DNA of 64,000 nucleotides, taken from Azospirillum picis (GTDB lineage Bacteria; Pseudomonadota; Alphaproteobacteria; Azospirillales; Azospirillaceae). Below are positions 34,413 through 43,154 of the stretch, one piece after another. The DNA is taken from the NCBI RefSeq assembly GCF_017876115.1, contig NZ_JAGINO010000005.1:248001-312000 (forward strand). Direction: 5' to 3'. The notes beneath the pieces are model-generated. The model did no database searches. It was not told the origin of the DNA and saw nothing but the letters and a program-made list of their open reading frames with translations. The position numbers and the translations under genes were made by a program. The first letter of the stretch is position 1, and the number at the start of each line of letters is the position of its first letter.

Positions 34413-36912
34413 CGTGACGACTCCCCTGGCGCCCCCTCTGCCACCCGTCGCGCTGCCGGACCGCATCCAGGGCGCCGCCCACGACCCGCGCCGCCATGAG
34501 AGCGCGCACAAGCATGTCAGCGGCGAGGCCGTCTATGTCGACGACATCGCCGAGCCGGCCGGCCTGCTGCACGTCTATCTCGGCCTCAGCACCCGGGCGC
34601 ATGCGCGCATCCGTTCAATCGACCTGTCGCCGGTTCGCCAGGCTCCGGGCGTGGTGGCGGTCTTCACCGCCGCCGACGTGCCGGGGGTCAACGACATCGG
34701 TTGCATGGGCAAGCAGGACGAGCCGCTGTTCGCCTCGTCCCTGGTCGAGCATGTCGGCCAGCCGGTCTTCGCCGTCGCCGCCGAGACCCGCGACCACGCC
34801 CGCCGCGCCGCCAGGCTGGCGGTGATCGAGTACGAGGACCTGCCCGCCGTCCTGACCATCGCCGCCGCCCGCGATGGGGAGCGCACCCTGGTCACCCCGC
34901 CGATGACGCTGCGGGTGGGCGATGCCGACGCCGCGCTGGCCGCCGCCCCGCACCGTGCCGAGGGCCGGCTCGCCGTCGGCGGGCAGGAGCATTTCTACCT
35001 GGAGAGCCAGATCGCCATGGCGGTGCCGGGCGAGGACGACGACGTACTCGTCCATGTCTCGACCCAGCACCCGACCGAGGTGCAGCACATCGTCGCCCAT
35101 GTGCTGCATGTGCCGAGCCATGCGGTGACGGTGGAGGTGCGCCGCATGGGCGGCGGCTTCGGCGGCAAGGAGACACAGTCGAACCTGTTCGCCGCCTGTA
35201 CCGCGCTGGTCGCCAAGCGGACCGGCCGCGCCGCCAAGCTGCGCCCCGACCGCGACGACGATTTCCAGATCACCGGCAAGCGCCATGACTTCGAGATCGA
35301 CTACCGCGTCGGCTTCGACGGCAGCGGCCTGATCCACGGTGTCGACATGCTGTTCGCCGCCAGGGCCGGCTATGCCGCCGATCTGTCCGGCCCGGTGACC
35401 GACCGCGCGCTGTTCCATGCCGACAACGGCTATTTCTATCCGGCCGCCCGGCTGGAATCGCTGCCGCTGAAGACCAACACGGTGTCCAACACCGCCTTCC
35501 GCGGCTTCGGCGGCCCGCAGGGCATGGTCGCGGCCGAGCGGGTGATCGACGAGATCGCCTTCGCACTCGGCAAGGACCCGCTGGAGATCCGCAAGCGCAA
35601 CTTCTACGGGGATCGGGACCGCAACCTCACCCCCTATCACCAGACCGTCACCGACAACATCCTGCCGGAACTGGTGGCGCAGTTGGAACGGACCTGTGAT
35701 TACTGGACGCGGCGCGAGGACATCCGCGCCTTCAACCGGACCAGCCGCATCCTGCGCAAGGGCCTGGCGCTGACCCCGGTGAAGTTCGGCATCTCCTTCA
35801 CCGCCACCCACTACAACCAGGCCGGCGCCCTGGTCCATGTCTACACCGACGGCAGCATCCAGCTTAACCACGGCGGGATCGAGATGGGGCAGGGACTCTA
35901 CACCAAGGTTGCCCAGGTGGTGGCGGAGGAGTTCCAGGTCGACATCGACACCATCCGCCCGACCGCCACCAACACCGGCAAGGTGCCCAACACCTCGGCC
36001 ACCGCGGCGTCCTCCGGCTCCGACCTCAACGGCAAGGCGGCGCAGGCGGCGGCCCGCACCATCAAGGAGCGGCTGGTCGCCTTCGCCGCCGAAAACTGGG
36101 GCGTACCTGCGGAGGCGGTGCGGTTCGAGCGCAACCGGGTGTGGGTGGGCGACCGCGACATGAGCTTCGCCGAGTTGGTCCGCGCCGCCTACATGGCGCG
36201 GGTGCAGCTCTCGGCCACCGGCTTCTACAAGACGCCGAAGATCCATTGGGACCGCGCCGCCGGCCGCGGCACGCCCTTCTATTATTTCGCCTATGGCGCC
36301 GCCTGCGCCGAGGTGACGGTCGACACGCTGACCGGCGAATATGTCGTCGACCGGGTCGACATCCTGCACGATTGCGGCCGCTCGCTGAACCCGGCCATCG
36401 ACCGCGGCCAGATCGAGGGCGGCTTCGTCCAGGGCATGGGCTGGCTGACCATGGAGGAGCTGTGGTGGGACGCCCAGGGCCGCCTGCGCACCCACGCCCC
36501 CAGCACCTACAAGATCCCGGCCTGTTCCGACCGCCCGCGCATCTTCAACGTGGCGTTGCTGGACGACGCACCGAACCGCGAGGACACCATCTTCCGCTCC
36601 AAGGCGGTGGGCGAGCCGCCCTTCATGCTGGGCATGTCGGTCCTGCATGCACTGTCCGATGCGGTGGCGAGCACCGCCGACCACCGCCTCTGCCCGCGCC
36701 TCGACGCCCCGGCGACGCCGGAGCGCGTGCTGTCCTGCATCATGGCGCTACGGCAGCGGGCCGCAACGGAGTGCCCCCTCCCTAACCCTCCCCCGCCTCC
36801 GGCGGTGGAGGGGACTGCCGCCGCTTCGCAGACGGCACCCTCTCCCGCCGAAGGCGGGGGAGGGACGGGGAGGAGGCAACCGGTCTCCGCTCCCCCACCC
36901 GACCCGGCATGA
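34405..36912 (+). CDS. xdhB: Xanthine dehydrogenase large subunit (molybdopterin)
   Basis: This encodes 835 aa from ATG 34405 with GGAGG upstream. Moco-binding blocks are present: RMGGGFGGKETQSNLFAA, NTAFRGFGGPQGM, HYNQAGALVHVYTDGSIQLN, GGIEMGQGLYTKV, NTSATAASSGSDLNG, and the active-site Glu in KAVGEPPFMLGMSV. It hydroxylates hypoxanthine and xanthine. The natural C-terminus should be near residue 785 (MALRQRAA). The remaining 46 or so residues are Pro/Gly-rich and are encoded by an intergenic-type repeat (36774-36890). Its stop overlaps the xdhC start by 4 nt. Confidence 0.97.
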   Translation: MPDVTTPLAPPLPPVALPDRIQGAAHDPRRHESAHKHVSGEAVYVDDIAEPAGLLHVYLGLSTRAHARIRSIDLSPVRQAPGVVAVFTAADVPGVNDIGCMGKQDEPLFASSLVEHVGQPVFAVAAETRDHARRAARLAVIEYEDLPAVLTIAAARDGERTLVTPPMTLRVGDADAALAAAPHRAEGRLAVGGQEHFYLESQIAMAVPGEDDDVLVHVSTQHPTEVQHIVAHVLHVPSHAVTVEVRRMGGGFGGKETQSNLFAACTALVAKRTGRAAKLRPDRDDDFQITGKRHDFEIDYRVGFDGSGLIHGVDMLFAARAGYAADLSGPVTDRALFHADNGYFYPAARLESLPLKTNTVSNTAFRGFGGPQGMVAAERVIDEIAFALGKDPLEIRKRNFYGDRDRNLTPYHQTVTDNILPELVAQLERTCDYWTRREDIRAFNRTSRILRKGLALTPVKFGISFTATHYNQAGALVHVYTDGSIQLNHGGIEMGQGLYTKVAQVVAEEFQVDIDTIRPTATNTGKVPNTSATAASSGSDLNGKAAQAAARTIKERLVAFAAENWGVPAEAVRFERNRVWVGDRDMSFAELVRAAYMARVQLSATGFYKTPKIHWDRAAGRGTPFYYFAYGAACAEVTVDTLTGEYVVDRVDILHDCGRSLNPAIDRGQIEGGFVQGMGWLTMEELWWDAQGRLRTHAPSTYKIPACSDRPRIFNVALLDDAPNREDTIFRSKAVGEPPFMLGMSVLHALSDAVASTADHRLCPRLDAPATPERVLSCIMALRQRAATECPLPNPPPPPAVEGTAAASQTAPSPAEGGGGTGRRQPVSAPPPDPA
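36774..36890. repeat. CCCTCCC/GGGAGGG mosaic repeat inside the 3' end of xdhB
   Basis: CCCCCTCCCTAACCCTCCCC, GCCTCCGGCGGTGGAGGGG, ACCCTCTCCCGCCGAAGGCG and GGGGAGGGACGGGGAGG repeat the block order of the element at 25048-25145, partly inverted. It is translated as the tail of XdhB (from about residue 790), keeping the frame open to the TGA that overlaps xdhC. Confidence 0.75.
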
Positions 36913-37742
36913 TCCCGCTCTCCACCACCCTGGCCGACCGCTTGGCCCTCGACCAGCCCACGGTCCTGGTGACGGTCGCAGAGGCGCGCGGCTCGACCCC
37001 GCGGGAGGAGGGGGCCGGCATGCTGGTCGGGCGGGACTCTTGCGCCGGCACGGTCGGCGGCGGCCGGTTGGAATGGACCGCCATCGCCGCCGCCCGCCGC
37101 ATGCTGGAGGACGGCAGCGCCCTGGAGACGCTCGACCTGCCGCTGGGACCGGCGACCGGCCAATGCTGCGGCGGCCATGTCGTGCTCAGGCTGGAGCGCG
37201 CCGCCGCCGCCACCGTTGCCACGCTGCAGGAGCGGGAGCGCCGGGCGGCCGATGCCTGTCCAACCCTGCTGCTGTTCGGCGCCGGCCATGTCGGGCGCGC
37301 CATGGTGGCCGCCTTCGCCCCGCTGCCGCTGCGGCTGTGGTGGATCGACAGCCGTGCCGAGGAATTTCCCGCCGCCCTGCCCCCCGGCGTGGAGCGCGTC
37401 CTGACCGACAGCCCGCTCGACCCGCTGGCGGCGGCGCCGGCTGGCACGGGCTATCTGGTGCTGACCCACAGCCACGCCCTCGACTTCGAGATCACCGAGG
37501 CGGCACTGCGCCGGGGCGACGCCGCCTATGTCGGCATGATCGGCTCGGCGACCAAGCGCGCCAAGTTCGAACGCTGGTTCCGCGCCCGCGGCCGCGGGGA
37601 GGCGGCGCTGGCCGGGCTGACCTGCCCGATCGGCGCCGCGCTGACCAGCGACAAGCGCCCGGAGGTGATCGCGGCACTGGCCGCCGCCGAACTGCTGGTC
37701 GCCTTCACGACGCACCGCGCCACCGCCGCTCTCCCTAAGTGA
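36909..37742 (+). CDS. xdhC: Xanthine dehydrogenase accessory protein XdhC
   Basis: This encodes 277 aa. The N-terminal CoxI-like domain has VTVAEARGSTPREEGAGMLV, a glycine-rich CAGTVGGGRLEW and CCGGHVVL. The C-terminal Rossmann domain has LLLFGAGHVGRAM and YVGMIGSATKRAKF. XdhC binds molybdenum cofactor, helps its sulfuration and inserts it into XdhB. It is translationally coupled to xdhB (ATGA). It is the last gene of xdhABC, convergent with the SDR gene at 37794. Confidence 0.95.
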   Translation: MIPLSTTLADRLALDQPTVLVTVAEARGSTPREEGAGMLVGRDSCAGTVGGGRLEWTAIAAARRMLEDGSALETLDLPLGPATGQCCGGHVVLRLERAAAATVATLQERERRAADACPTLLLFGAGHVGRAMVAAFAPLPLRLWWIDSRAEEFPAALPPGVERVLTDSPLDPLAAAPAGTGYLVLTHSHALDFEITEAALRRGDAAYVGMIGSATKRAKFERWFRARGRGEAALAGLTCPIGAALTSDKRPEVIAALAAAELLVAFTTHRATAALPK

Positions 37743-37793
37743 CCAAGCGGCCGCCGATGGCCGCCGAGCCTCTGGGAGTGGGGCCGGAACGGA

Positions 37794-38585
37794 TCAGATG
37801 GTCTGACCGCCCGAGACCTCGATGCGCTGGCCGGTCACCCAGCGGTTGTCCGGCCCGAGCAGGCTGGCGATCATCGGCCCGATGTCGTCCGGCACGCCAA
37901 CCCGGCCGAGGGCGGTCATGCCGGCGAACTGCTGGTTCATGCCGGCATCGTCGCGCACCAGCCCGCCGCCGAAATCGGTTTCTATGGCGCCCGGAGCCAC
38001 CGTGTTTACGGTGATCCCGCGGCTGCCCAGTTCCCGCGCCATGTACACCGTCAGGATCTCGACCGCGCCCTTGGCCGCCGCATAGGCGGAAAAGCCGGGA
38101 TAAGACACCCGGGTCAGGCCGGACGACAGGTTCACAATCCGCCCGCCGTCGGCGATGAGCGGCAGCAGCGCCTGCACCAGGAAGAAGACACCCTTCACAT
38201 GCACGTCGAAGAGGCCGCCGAACTGCGCCTCGGTCGTGTCGCCGATCGCCGCGAACTCGCCATGGCCGGCATTGTTGATCAGGTGGTCGAAGCTGTCGCG
38301 GCCCCAGTGCTCCTTCAGTGCGCCGCGCAAGGCCTCCACGAAGGTGGGAAAGCCGGCGATCCGGCCGACGTCGAGCCGTAGCGCGACCGCCTTGCGGCCG
38401 AGCGCCTCGATTTCCGCCACCACCTCCTGGGCTTGCGCGTCGTTGCCCCGGTGGGCGACGACGACGTCGCCGCCATGCCTGGCGATGCTCAGGGCGGTGT
38501 TGCGTCCAAGGCCGCGGTTGGCACCGGTGACGATGGCGATCCCGGCAGGGGTCTGGGCAGTGGTCCGGGCAGTGGTCTGGGTCAT
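37794..38585 (-). CDS. Short-chain dehydrogenase/reductase
   Basis: This encodes 263 aa from ATG 38585. It has TGANRGLGRN for NAD(P) binding, NNAG (LINNAGHGEF), the catalytic Ser in LSSGLTRVSY and YAAAKGAVE, and ends with TGQRIEVSGGQTI. The start MTQTTARTTAQTP is a short polar extension. It is a typical classical SDR, substrate unknown. It is divergent from an AraC-type regulator (138-nt gap), which probably controls it. Confidence 0.9.
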   Translation of the reverse strand: MTQTTARTTAQTPAGIAIVTGANRGLGRNTALSIARHGGDVVVAHRGNDAQAQEVVAEIEALGRKAVALRLDVGRIAGFPTFVEALRGALKEHWGRDSFDHLINNAGHGEFAAIGDTTEAQFGGLFDVHVKGVFFLVQALLPLIADGGRIVNLSSGLTRVSYPGFSAYAAAKGAVEILTVYMARELGSRGITVNTVAPGAIETDFGGGLVRDDAGMNQQFAGMTALGRVGVPDDIGPMIASLLGPDNRWVTGQRIEVSGGQTI

Positions 38586-38723
38586 GTGACCGATCCCTCT
38601 CGTTTGATGCGATGGGGAGAGAGTGGCCCGGAACGCCCGTCCCGTGTTGCCGGATGCTCGCGCGGTCTTGCCTGATCCTCCGGCGTTGTTGCGCCGGCCT
38701 CGCTCGCGCACTACCGTCCGATC

Positions 38724-39668
38724 ATGCCAGACGCCCTGCTCGACGCCGTCCGCCGCTACGCCGATGCGCATGCCGACCGCAGCGGCATCGTGCGCACGCC
38801 GGTCTCCGGCCTGACCCTTCTGCGTGAAACGACGCCGTCGGCGCTGCAATACGCGATCTCTCAGCCGCTGGTCGCCCTGGTGCTCCAGGGCAGCAAGCGG
38901 GTCGCCATGGGCGACCAAACCTTCGATTTCAGCGCCGGAGAATCGCTGCTGATCACGACGGACGTGCCGACCGTCAGCCAGATCACCCGCGCAAGCGTCG
39001 TCGCGCCCTATTACGCCCTGGTCGTCGACCTCAATCCCGCCGTGATCGCCGACCTGGTGGCCGAACTCGGCCCGACGCCATCCTCGGCGGGTGCTCCGGT
39101 CAGGGTCGACCTCACCGATGCGGAGGTCGCGGATGCCGCGCACCGGCTGATCCGCCTGCTCGATCGTCCGGCCCATCTCTCCGTCCTCCAGACCCAACTG
39201 ATGCGCGAGCTTCATGTCTGGCTTCTCACCGGACGGCACGGCGGCGCCATCCGCGCCCTCGGTGTCACCGACGGCCATGCACGGCGGATCGCCCGGGCCG
39301 TCGCGATCATCCGCGCCGGCTACGCCACGACCCTGCGGGTGGAGCGCCTCGCCGAGGCGGCCGGGATGAGCCCGTCGTCCTTCCACGAGCATTTCCGAGC
39401 CATCACCTCGCTGACTCCGCTTCAGTTCCAGAAGCGGCTGCGCCTGATCGAGGCCCGGCGCATGCTGATCGCCGAGGGCGTGATGATCGGCACCGCAGCC
39501 TATGCCGTCGGCTATGAAAGCGTCCCGCAGTTCACGCGCGACTACGGCCGCCTGTTCGGCCTGCCGCCGGCACGCGACGTCCGGGCGGCGAAGCAGCGGA
39601 TGCGGCCGGCCCCGGCGGTCACCGGCGACGCGGCGGCCGGATGCAGGACAGCAGCGCCCGAAGCCTAG
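38724..39668 (+). CDS. AraC-family transcriptional regulator
   Basis: This encodes 314 aa. An N-terminal AraC-type cupin-like domain (about 20-190; YAISQPLVALVLQGSKRVAM, FDFSAGESLLITTDVPTVSQ) is followed by two HTH motifs (about 205-300; LRVERLAEAAGMSPSSFHEH, IGTAAYAVGYESVPQFTRDY). This is the arrangement of the PF06719-type group that usually controls a neighbouring oxidoreductase. It is divergent from the SDR at 38585. The last 50 nt overlap, tail to tail, the LysR gene ending at 39619. Confidence 0.92.
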   Translation: MPDALLDAVRRYADAHADRSGIVRTPVSGLTLLRETTPSALQYAISQPLVALVLQGSKRVAMGDQTFDFSAGESLLITTDVPTVSQITRASVVAPYYALVVDLNPAVIADLVAELGPTPSSAGAPVRVDLTDAEVADAAHRLIRLLDRPAHLSVLQTQLMRELHVWLLTGRHGGAIRALGVTDGHARRIARAVAIIRAGYATTLRVERLAEAAGMSPSSFHEHFRAITSLTPLQFQKRLRLIEARRMLIAEGVMIGTAAYAVGYESVPQFTRDYGRLFGLPPARDVRAAKQRMRPAPAVTGDAAAGCRTAAPEA

Positions 39669-40515
39669 GGGAAAGGTTCCGGCGGTCGGGATAGTAGAGG
39701 TAGAATCCGGGAAACCGCGGGCAAAAGTCTTCGAGCAACGGCACGAGCTCACCGCGGTCGATCACCTCCCGGAAGCTCTCCTCCATCCCGAAGGTGATGC
39801 CGGCCCCGGCACGGGCGAGGCGGATCATCAGCGCCATGTCGTTGGTGGTGATCTCGGGCTCCACCGCGACGGCGAACTCCTTGCCGTCCTCCGCGAACTC
39901 CCAGCGGTAGGGGGCGATCCCCGGCGCGCTCCGCCAGCCGATGCAGCGGTGCCGCACCAGGTCGCGCGGGTGGGGCGGGGCGCCGGCACGGGCGAGATAG
40001 GCCGGCGCGCAGACCGCGACCTGCCGCTGCTCGCGCGAGACGGGGATGGCGATCATGTCCTGCCCGATCACCTCCCCCAGGCGGATCCCGGCGTCGTAGC
40101 CTTCGGCGACGATGTCGAACTCCTCGTCGGTCACCGTGACGTCGAGCTGGATCTCCGGGTTCGCCTCGGCGAAGGCGGCAAGCCAGCTTCCGGACAGGAA
40201 CTCCTCGGCGATCGACGACACCGCCAGACGCAACTGGCCGCGCGGCCGGCCGCGCATCTCGCCGAGCGACGACAGCGCTGCCCCCATCTCGGCCAAGGCC
40301 GGGGCGGCGTCGTTGAACAGGCGTTCCCCTTCCTCGGTCAGCCCGACGCTGCGCGTCGTCCGCCGGACGAGCGCAACGCCGACGGTCTCCTCCAGCCGGC
40401 GGATCGTCTGGCTGACGGCGGATCTGGTCACGCCGATGCGGTCCGCCGCGGCGCGGAAGCTCCGCTCCTCCGCCACCGTCAGGAAGACGGCCAGGGCGTT
40501 CAGGTCCGGCAACAT
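39619..40515 (-). CDS. LysR-family transcriptional regulator
   Basis: This encodes 298 aa. The N-terminal winged HTH (about 1-60; FLTVAEERSFRAAADRIGVT, RSAVSQTIRRLEE) precedes a LysR substrate-binding domain (about 90-290). It resembles the subgroup with YDAGIRLGE and DFCPRFPGFYLYYPDRRN, which control quinone- or aldehyde-responsive oxidoreductases. It is divergent from the SDR/Atu4866 pair at 40636, with a 120-nt shared promoter region. Its 3' end overlaps the araC-type gene. Confidence 0.92.
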   Translation of the reverse strand: MLPDLNALAVFLTVAEERSFRAAADRIGVTRSAVSQTIRRLEETVGVALVRRTTRSVGLTEEGERLFNDAAPALAEMGAALSSLGEMRGRPRGQLRLAVSSIAEEFLSGSWLAAFAEANPEIQLDVTVTDEEFDIVAEGYDAGIRLGEVIGQDMIAIPVSREQRQVAVCAPAYLARAGAPPHPRDLVRHRCIGWRSAPGIAPYRWEFAEDGKEFAVAVEPEITTNDMALMIRLARAGAGITFGMEESFREVIDRGELVPLLEDFCPRFPGFYLYYPDRRNLSPRLRALLSCIRPPRRR

Positions 40516-40635
40516 TGGTTAGCTGTCCTTTCCACTGAAGTCACGACAAGGCGGCTTATCGCGACAATGAGCCGGGGTTACCGTCCGTGCAAGCGCTGAA
40601 CCGGCGCTTTGCATTCCAGAGGAAAGGAACCGGAC

Positions 40636-41364
40636 ATGTCGGATGGAAAGGTCGTTCTCGTCACCGGCGCCTCCAGCGGGATCGGTGTCGGCATCGCCCG
40701 CGAACTGGCGGCTGCCGGCTGCCGTCTGATGCTCGGGGCACGGCGCACGGACCGTCTCGCCGCCCTCGCCGCCGAGATCGCGGCGACGGGCGGCGCGGTG
40801 CGGACGCGCCGTCTCGACGTCACCGACCGTGCCGACGTCGCCGCCTTCGCGGAGGAGGCGCACGCCGCCTTCGGACGGGTCGACGTGATCGTCAACAATG
40901 CGGGAGTGATGCCGCTGTCCCTCATGGCCTCGCTGAAGGTCGAGGAATGGGACCGGATGATCGACGTGAACATCAAGGGCGTCCTCTACGGCATCGCCGC
41001 CGTGCTGCCGGAGATGACCGCGCGTGGCTCCGGCCATATCGTCAACATCGCCTCCATCGGGGCGCTCTCGGTGTCCCCGACGGCCGCCGTCTATTGCGCG
41101 ACCAAATACGCCGTGCGGGCGATCTCCGACGGCCTGCGGCAGGAGCGGGCCGACCTCCGCGTCACCTGCATCCATCCCGGCGTGGTCGAGAGCGAACTGG
41201 CCGACAGCATCACCGACCCGGCGGCGGCCGAGGCGATGGCCTCCTACCGCGCGATCGCCCTGCAGCCGGACGCCATCGGCCGTACCGTGCGCTACGCGAT
41301 CGAGCAGCCCGACGACGTCGACGTCAACGAGATCGTCGTGCGCCCGACCCGGTCGGCGCATTGA
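40636..41364 (+). CDS. Short-chain dehydrogenase/reductase
   Basis: This encodes 242 aa from ATG 40636 with AGGAAAGGAAC upstream. Motifs are TGASSGIGVGIA, VNNAGVMPLS, NIASIGALSVS and YCATKYAVRAI. The end (VDVNEIVVRPTRSAH) is typical of the YdfG/serine-dehydrogenase-like SDR group. Substrate unknown. It is followed after 38 nt by an Atu4866-family gene and divergent from a LysR regulator, a common arrangement in rhizobia-like genomes. Confidence 0.92.
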   Translation: MSDGKVVLVTGASSGIGVGIARELAAAGCRLMLGARRTDRLAALAAEIAATGGAVRTRRLDVTDRADVAAFAEEAHAAFGRVDVIVNNAGVMPLSLMASLKVEEWDRMIDVNIKGVLYGIAAVLPEMTARGSGHIVNIASIGALSVSPTAAVYCATKYAVRAISDGLRQERADLRVTCIHPGVVESELADSITDPAAAEAMASYRAIALQPDAIGRTVRYAIEQPDDVDVNEIVVRPTRSAH

Positions 41365-41402
41365 GACAAGACGAACTCCATCGAACTCCATCGGAGGACG
41401 CC

Positions 41403-41657
41403 ATGACCCCTCACCCGCATTCCCAGTCCTTCGTCGGCGTCTGGGTAACCGCCGACGGCCACATCCGCCACGAGCTTCTGCCCGACGGACGCTATGACGA
41501 AGCCCGCGGCAGCCGCAGGAGCGCATATCGCGGCCGTTACGTCGTCACCGGCACCCACATCGACTATTGGGACGACACCGGCTTCACCGCCGATGGCGAA
41601 TTCATCGACGGCGTCCTGCATCATGCGGGAATGATCTTCCGTCGACAGCAGCCCTGA
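41403..41657 (+). CDS. Atu4866-family small protein
   Basis: This encodes 84 aa. The sequence FVGVWVTADGHIRHELLPDG, RYDEARG, AYRGRYVVTG, IDYWDDTGFTADGEF and LHHAGMIFRR matches the Agrobacterium Atu4866 family, a small beta-barrel of unknown function. Family members often follow an SDR gene as here. It is presumably cytoplasmic; no signal peptide is seen. An AGGACGCC sequence precedes the ATG as ribosome-binding site. Confidence 0.88.
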   Translation: MTPHPHSQSFVGVWVTADGHIRHELLPDGRYDEARGSRRSAYRGRYVVTGTHIDYWDDTGFTADGEFIDGVLHHAGMIFRRQQP

Positions 41658-41781
41658 GAAGGGCCGCCGCGCGAGCGCCGCCTTGCCCCCGCAGGGTCCG
41701 GGGTAGGGGGTCCAGGGTGGGCGGCTATGGCGGTATGGACTGAGCGGCGACCAGGAGGAGCGGGCCGGTCCGCGGCAGGGC

Positions 41782-42057
41782 TCAGCGCTCCTGCCCGATG
41801 CGGCTCCAGGCCAGTCCGATGCCGACCGCCACGCCGGCGGCGAGCAGCAACGCCGTCCAGAGGACGCCGCCACCGGCGCGTTCGTCGAACCAGCGCCCGG
41901 CGAGCAGCCCTGCCAGCGTCGGGACGGCCATCAGCCAGACGAGCGCCCCGATCAGGGGGACGCTGCGGCTGAAAGGCCGTTTGCCTGCCTGTGATCGGCG
42001 GCGCTCACTGCGGCGAGAGCCGCCGGACGGGGATTCCTGCTGGTCGGGTTCGGTCAT
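41782..42057 (-). CDS. Small membrane protein, AtpZ/AtpI-like
   Basis: This encodes 91 aa. After a polar, Arg-rich N-terminus (about 1-28) come two membrane helices, PLIGALVWLMAVPTLAGLLA and LWTALLLAAGVAVGIGLAW, separated by GRWFDERAGG. This G-R/D loop pattern resembles AtpZ/AtpQ, the small Mg/Ca-transport-like subunit found at the start of ATP synthase (N-ATPase) operons. No ATP synthase genes are nearby, so the assignment is tentative. The neighbours are unrelated. Confidence 0.6.
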   Translation of the reverse strand: MTEPDQQESPSGGSRRSERRRSQAGKRPFSRSVPLIGALVWLMAVPTLAGLLAGRWFDERAGGGVLWTALLLAAGVAVGIGLAWSRIGQER

Positions 42058-42388
42058 GGCGCGTCCTCGCAGCTACGGCCTTGCACGAACAGGGCAAAAA
42101 AAGGACCGGCAGGCCGCACCGATGGCGGACCCGCGGCGCCGCCCACCCGGCCTTCCCCCGGCAATCGCAGGGACAGCCGGGGAAAGGGGCGCCCCGCCCG
42201 GGGCGCCGTCGGGGTGGACGGCAGAACGTCAACCGGATCGGCCACCAGGGACCAGGATAGACCCGGCTGGCCGGTTGCGGCATTGCGTCAAATCAAACCC
42301 TGCCCCAGCGAATTGGCAGGATAGCACCGGTGGCGGCGCCCCGGCCGGACCGGCTGAAACTTGCCGGCACCCCTGGGCGCCAGGCAGT
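42058..42388. other. Intergenic region without a recognised gene
   Basis: This is about 330 nt between two minus-strand genes. It contains a lower-GC patch (CAGGGCAAAAAAAGGACC near 42091-42110). Frames open on both strands here are low-complexity Arg/Pro/Gly and look like GC-rich artefacts. No palindrome or repeat was noted. Confidence 0.5.
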
Positions 42389-42961
42389 TCAGCCGTCCTT
42401 GAGGGACCGGATGGGCCGTGCCGGGTTGCCGCCGACCAGCGTATCGGGCGGAACGTCCCTGGTGACCACCGAGCCGGCGGCGACGACCGAGTTCTCGCCG
42501 ACCGTCACCCCGCCGATGATCGTCGCGCCGGCTGCGATCCAGACGTTTCTCTCGATCCTGATCGGCTTCCCGATGGTGGCGGCGCGCCGTTGCGAGGGGT
42601 CGAGGGGATGGCCCGTCGTGATGATGCTGACATTCGGCCCGATCATCACGTCGTCGCCGATGTCGAGCCCGCCGAGATCGTAGAAGGTGCAGTTCTGGTT
42701 GATGAAGACATTGCGCCCGACGCGGATTTCATCGCCACCGGCCGTAAAGAATGGCGGAATCAGCAGGAAGCTCTCGTCCACCGCCCGGCCGGTGAGCTGC
42801 CCGAACAGCGTGCGGACCTCGTCCGCATCGTCGAACGTCAGGCGGTTGAGCGCTGCGGTGATGGCCATCGCCCGGCGGACGTTCGCCAGCATGGCCGCCG
42901 ACTCCGCGGTCCTGCCGTGGATGACGCGGGTTTTGTCGCGGTTCGTGTCGTCTTCCGACAT
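42389..42961 (-). CDS. Hexapeptide-repeat acetyltransferase, maltose/galactoside O-acetyltransferase type
   Basis: This encodes 190 aa from ATG 42961. The N-terminal Mac-type helical region (about 15-75) is followed by left-handed beta-helix repeats (DEIRVGRNVFINQNCTFYD, IGDDVMIGPNVSIITTGHPL, IGGVTVGENSVVAAGSVVTR) and ends in VGGNPARPI. The His in TTGHPLD is the catalytic base. It acetylates a sugar hydroxyl with acetyl-CoA (LacA/NodL group). It is a single gene with no polysaccharide genes next to it. Confidence 0.9.
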   Translation of the reverse strand: MSEDDTNRDKTRVIHGRTAESAAMLANVRRAMAITAALNRLTFDDADEVRTLFGQLTGRAVDESFLLIPPFFTAGGDEIRVGRNVFINQNCTFYDLGGLDIGDDVMIGPNVSIITTGHPLDPSQRRAATIGKPIRIERNVWIAAGATIIGGVTVGENSVVAAGSVVTRDVPPDTLVGGNPARPIRSLKDG

Positions 42962-43154
42962 GCGCCCTGTACCCCGTTGCGCGATCGAACGCCCACGAGG
43001 GCGCGGGGCAACGGTACCCGGAGGGCCGCGCAAGGCGAACCGAATTCCGCTCCGCCGCCGGCGACACCCGTCAAGGTGCTCCTGCGGCGGAGCGGGCAAC
43101 GGTGATCGGGGCGGGCCGCCTGTTCGGCAGCGGTCCGCCCCGGAGGCGGTTTGC

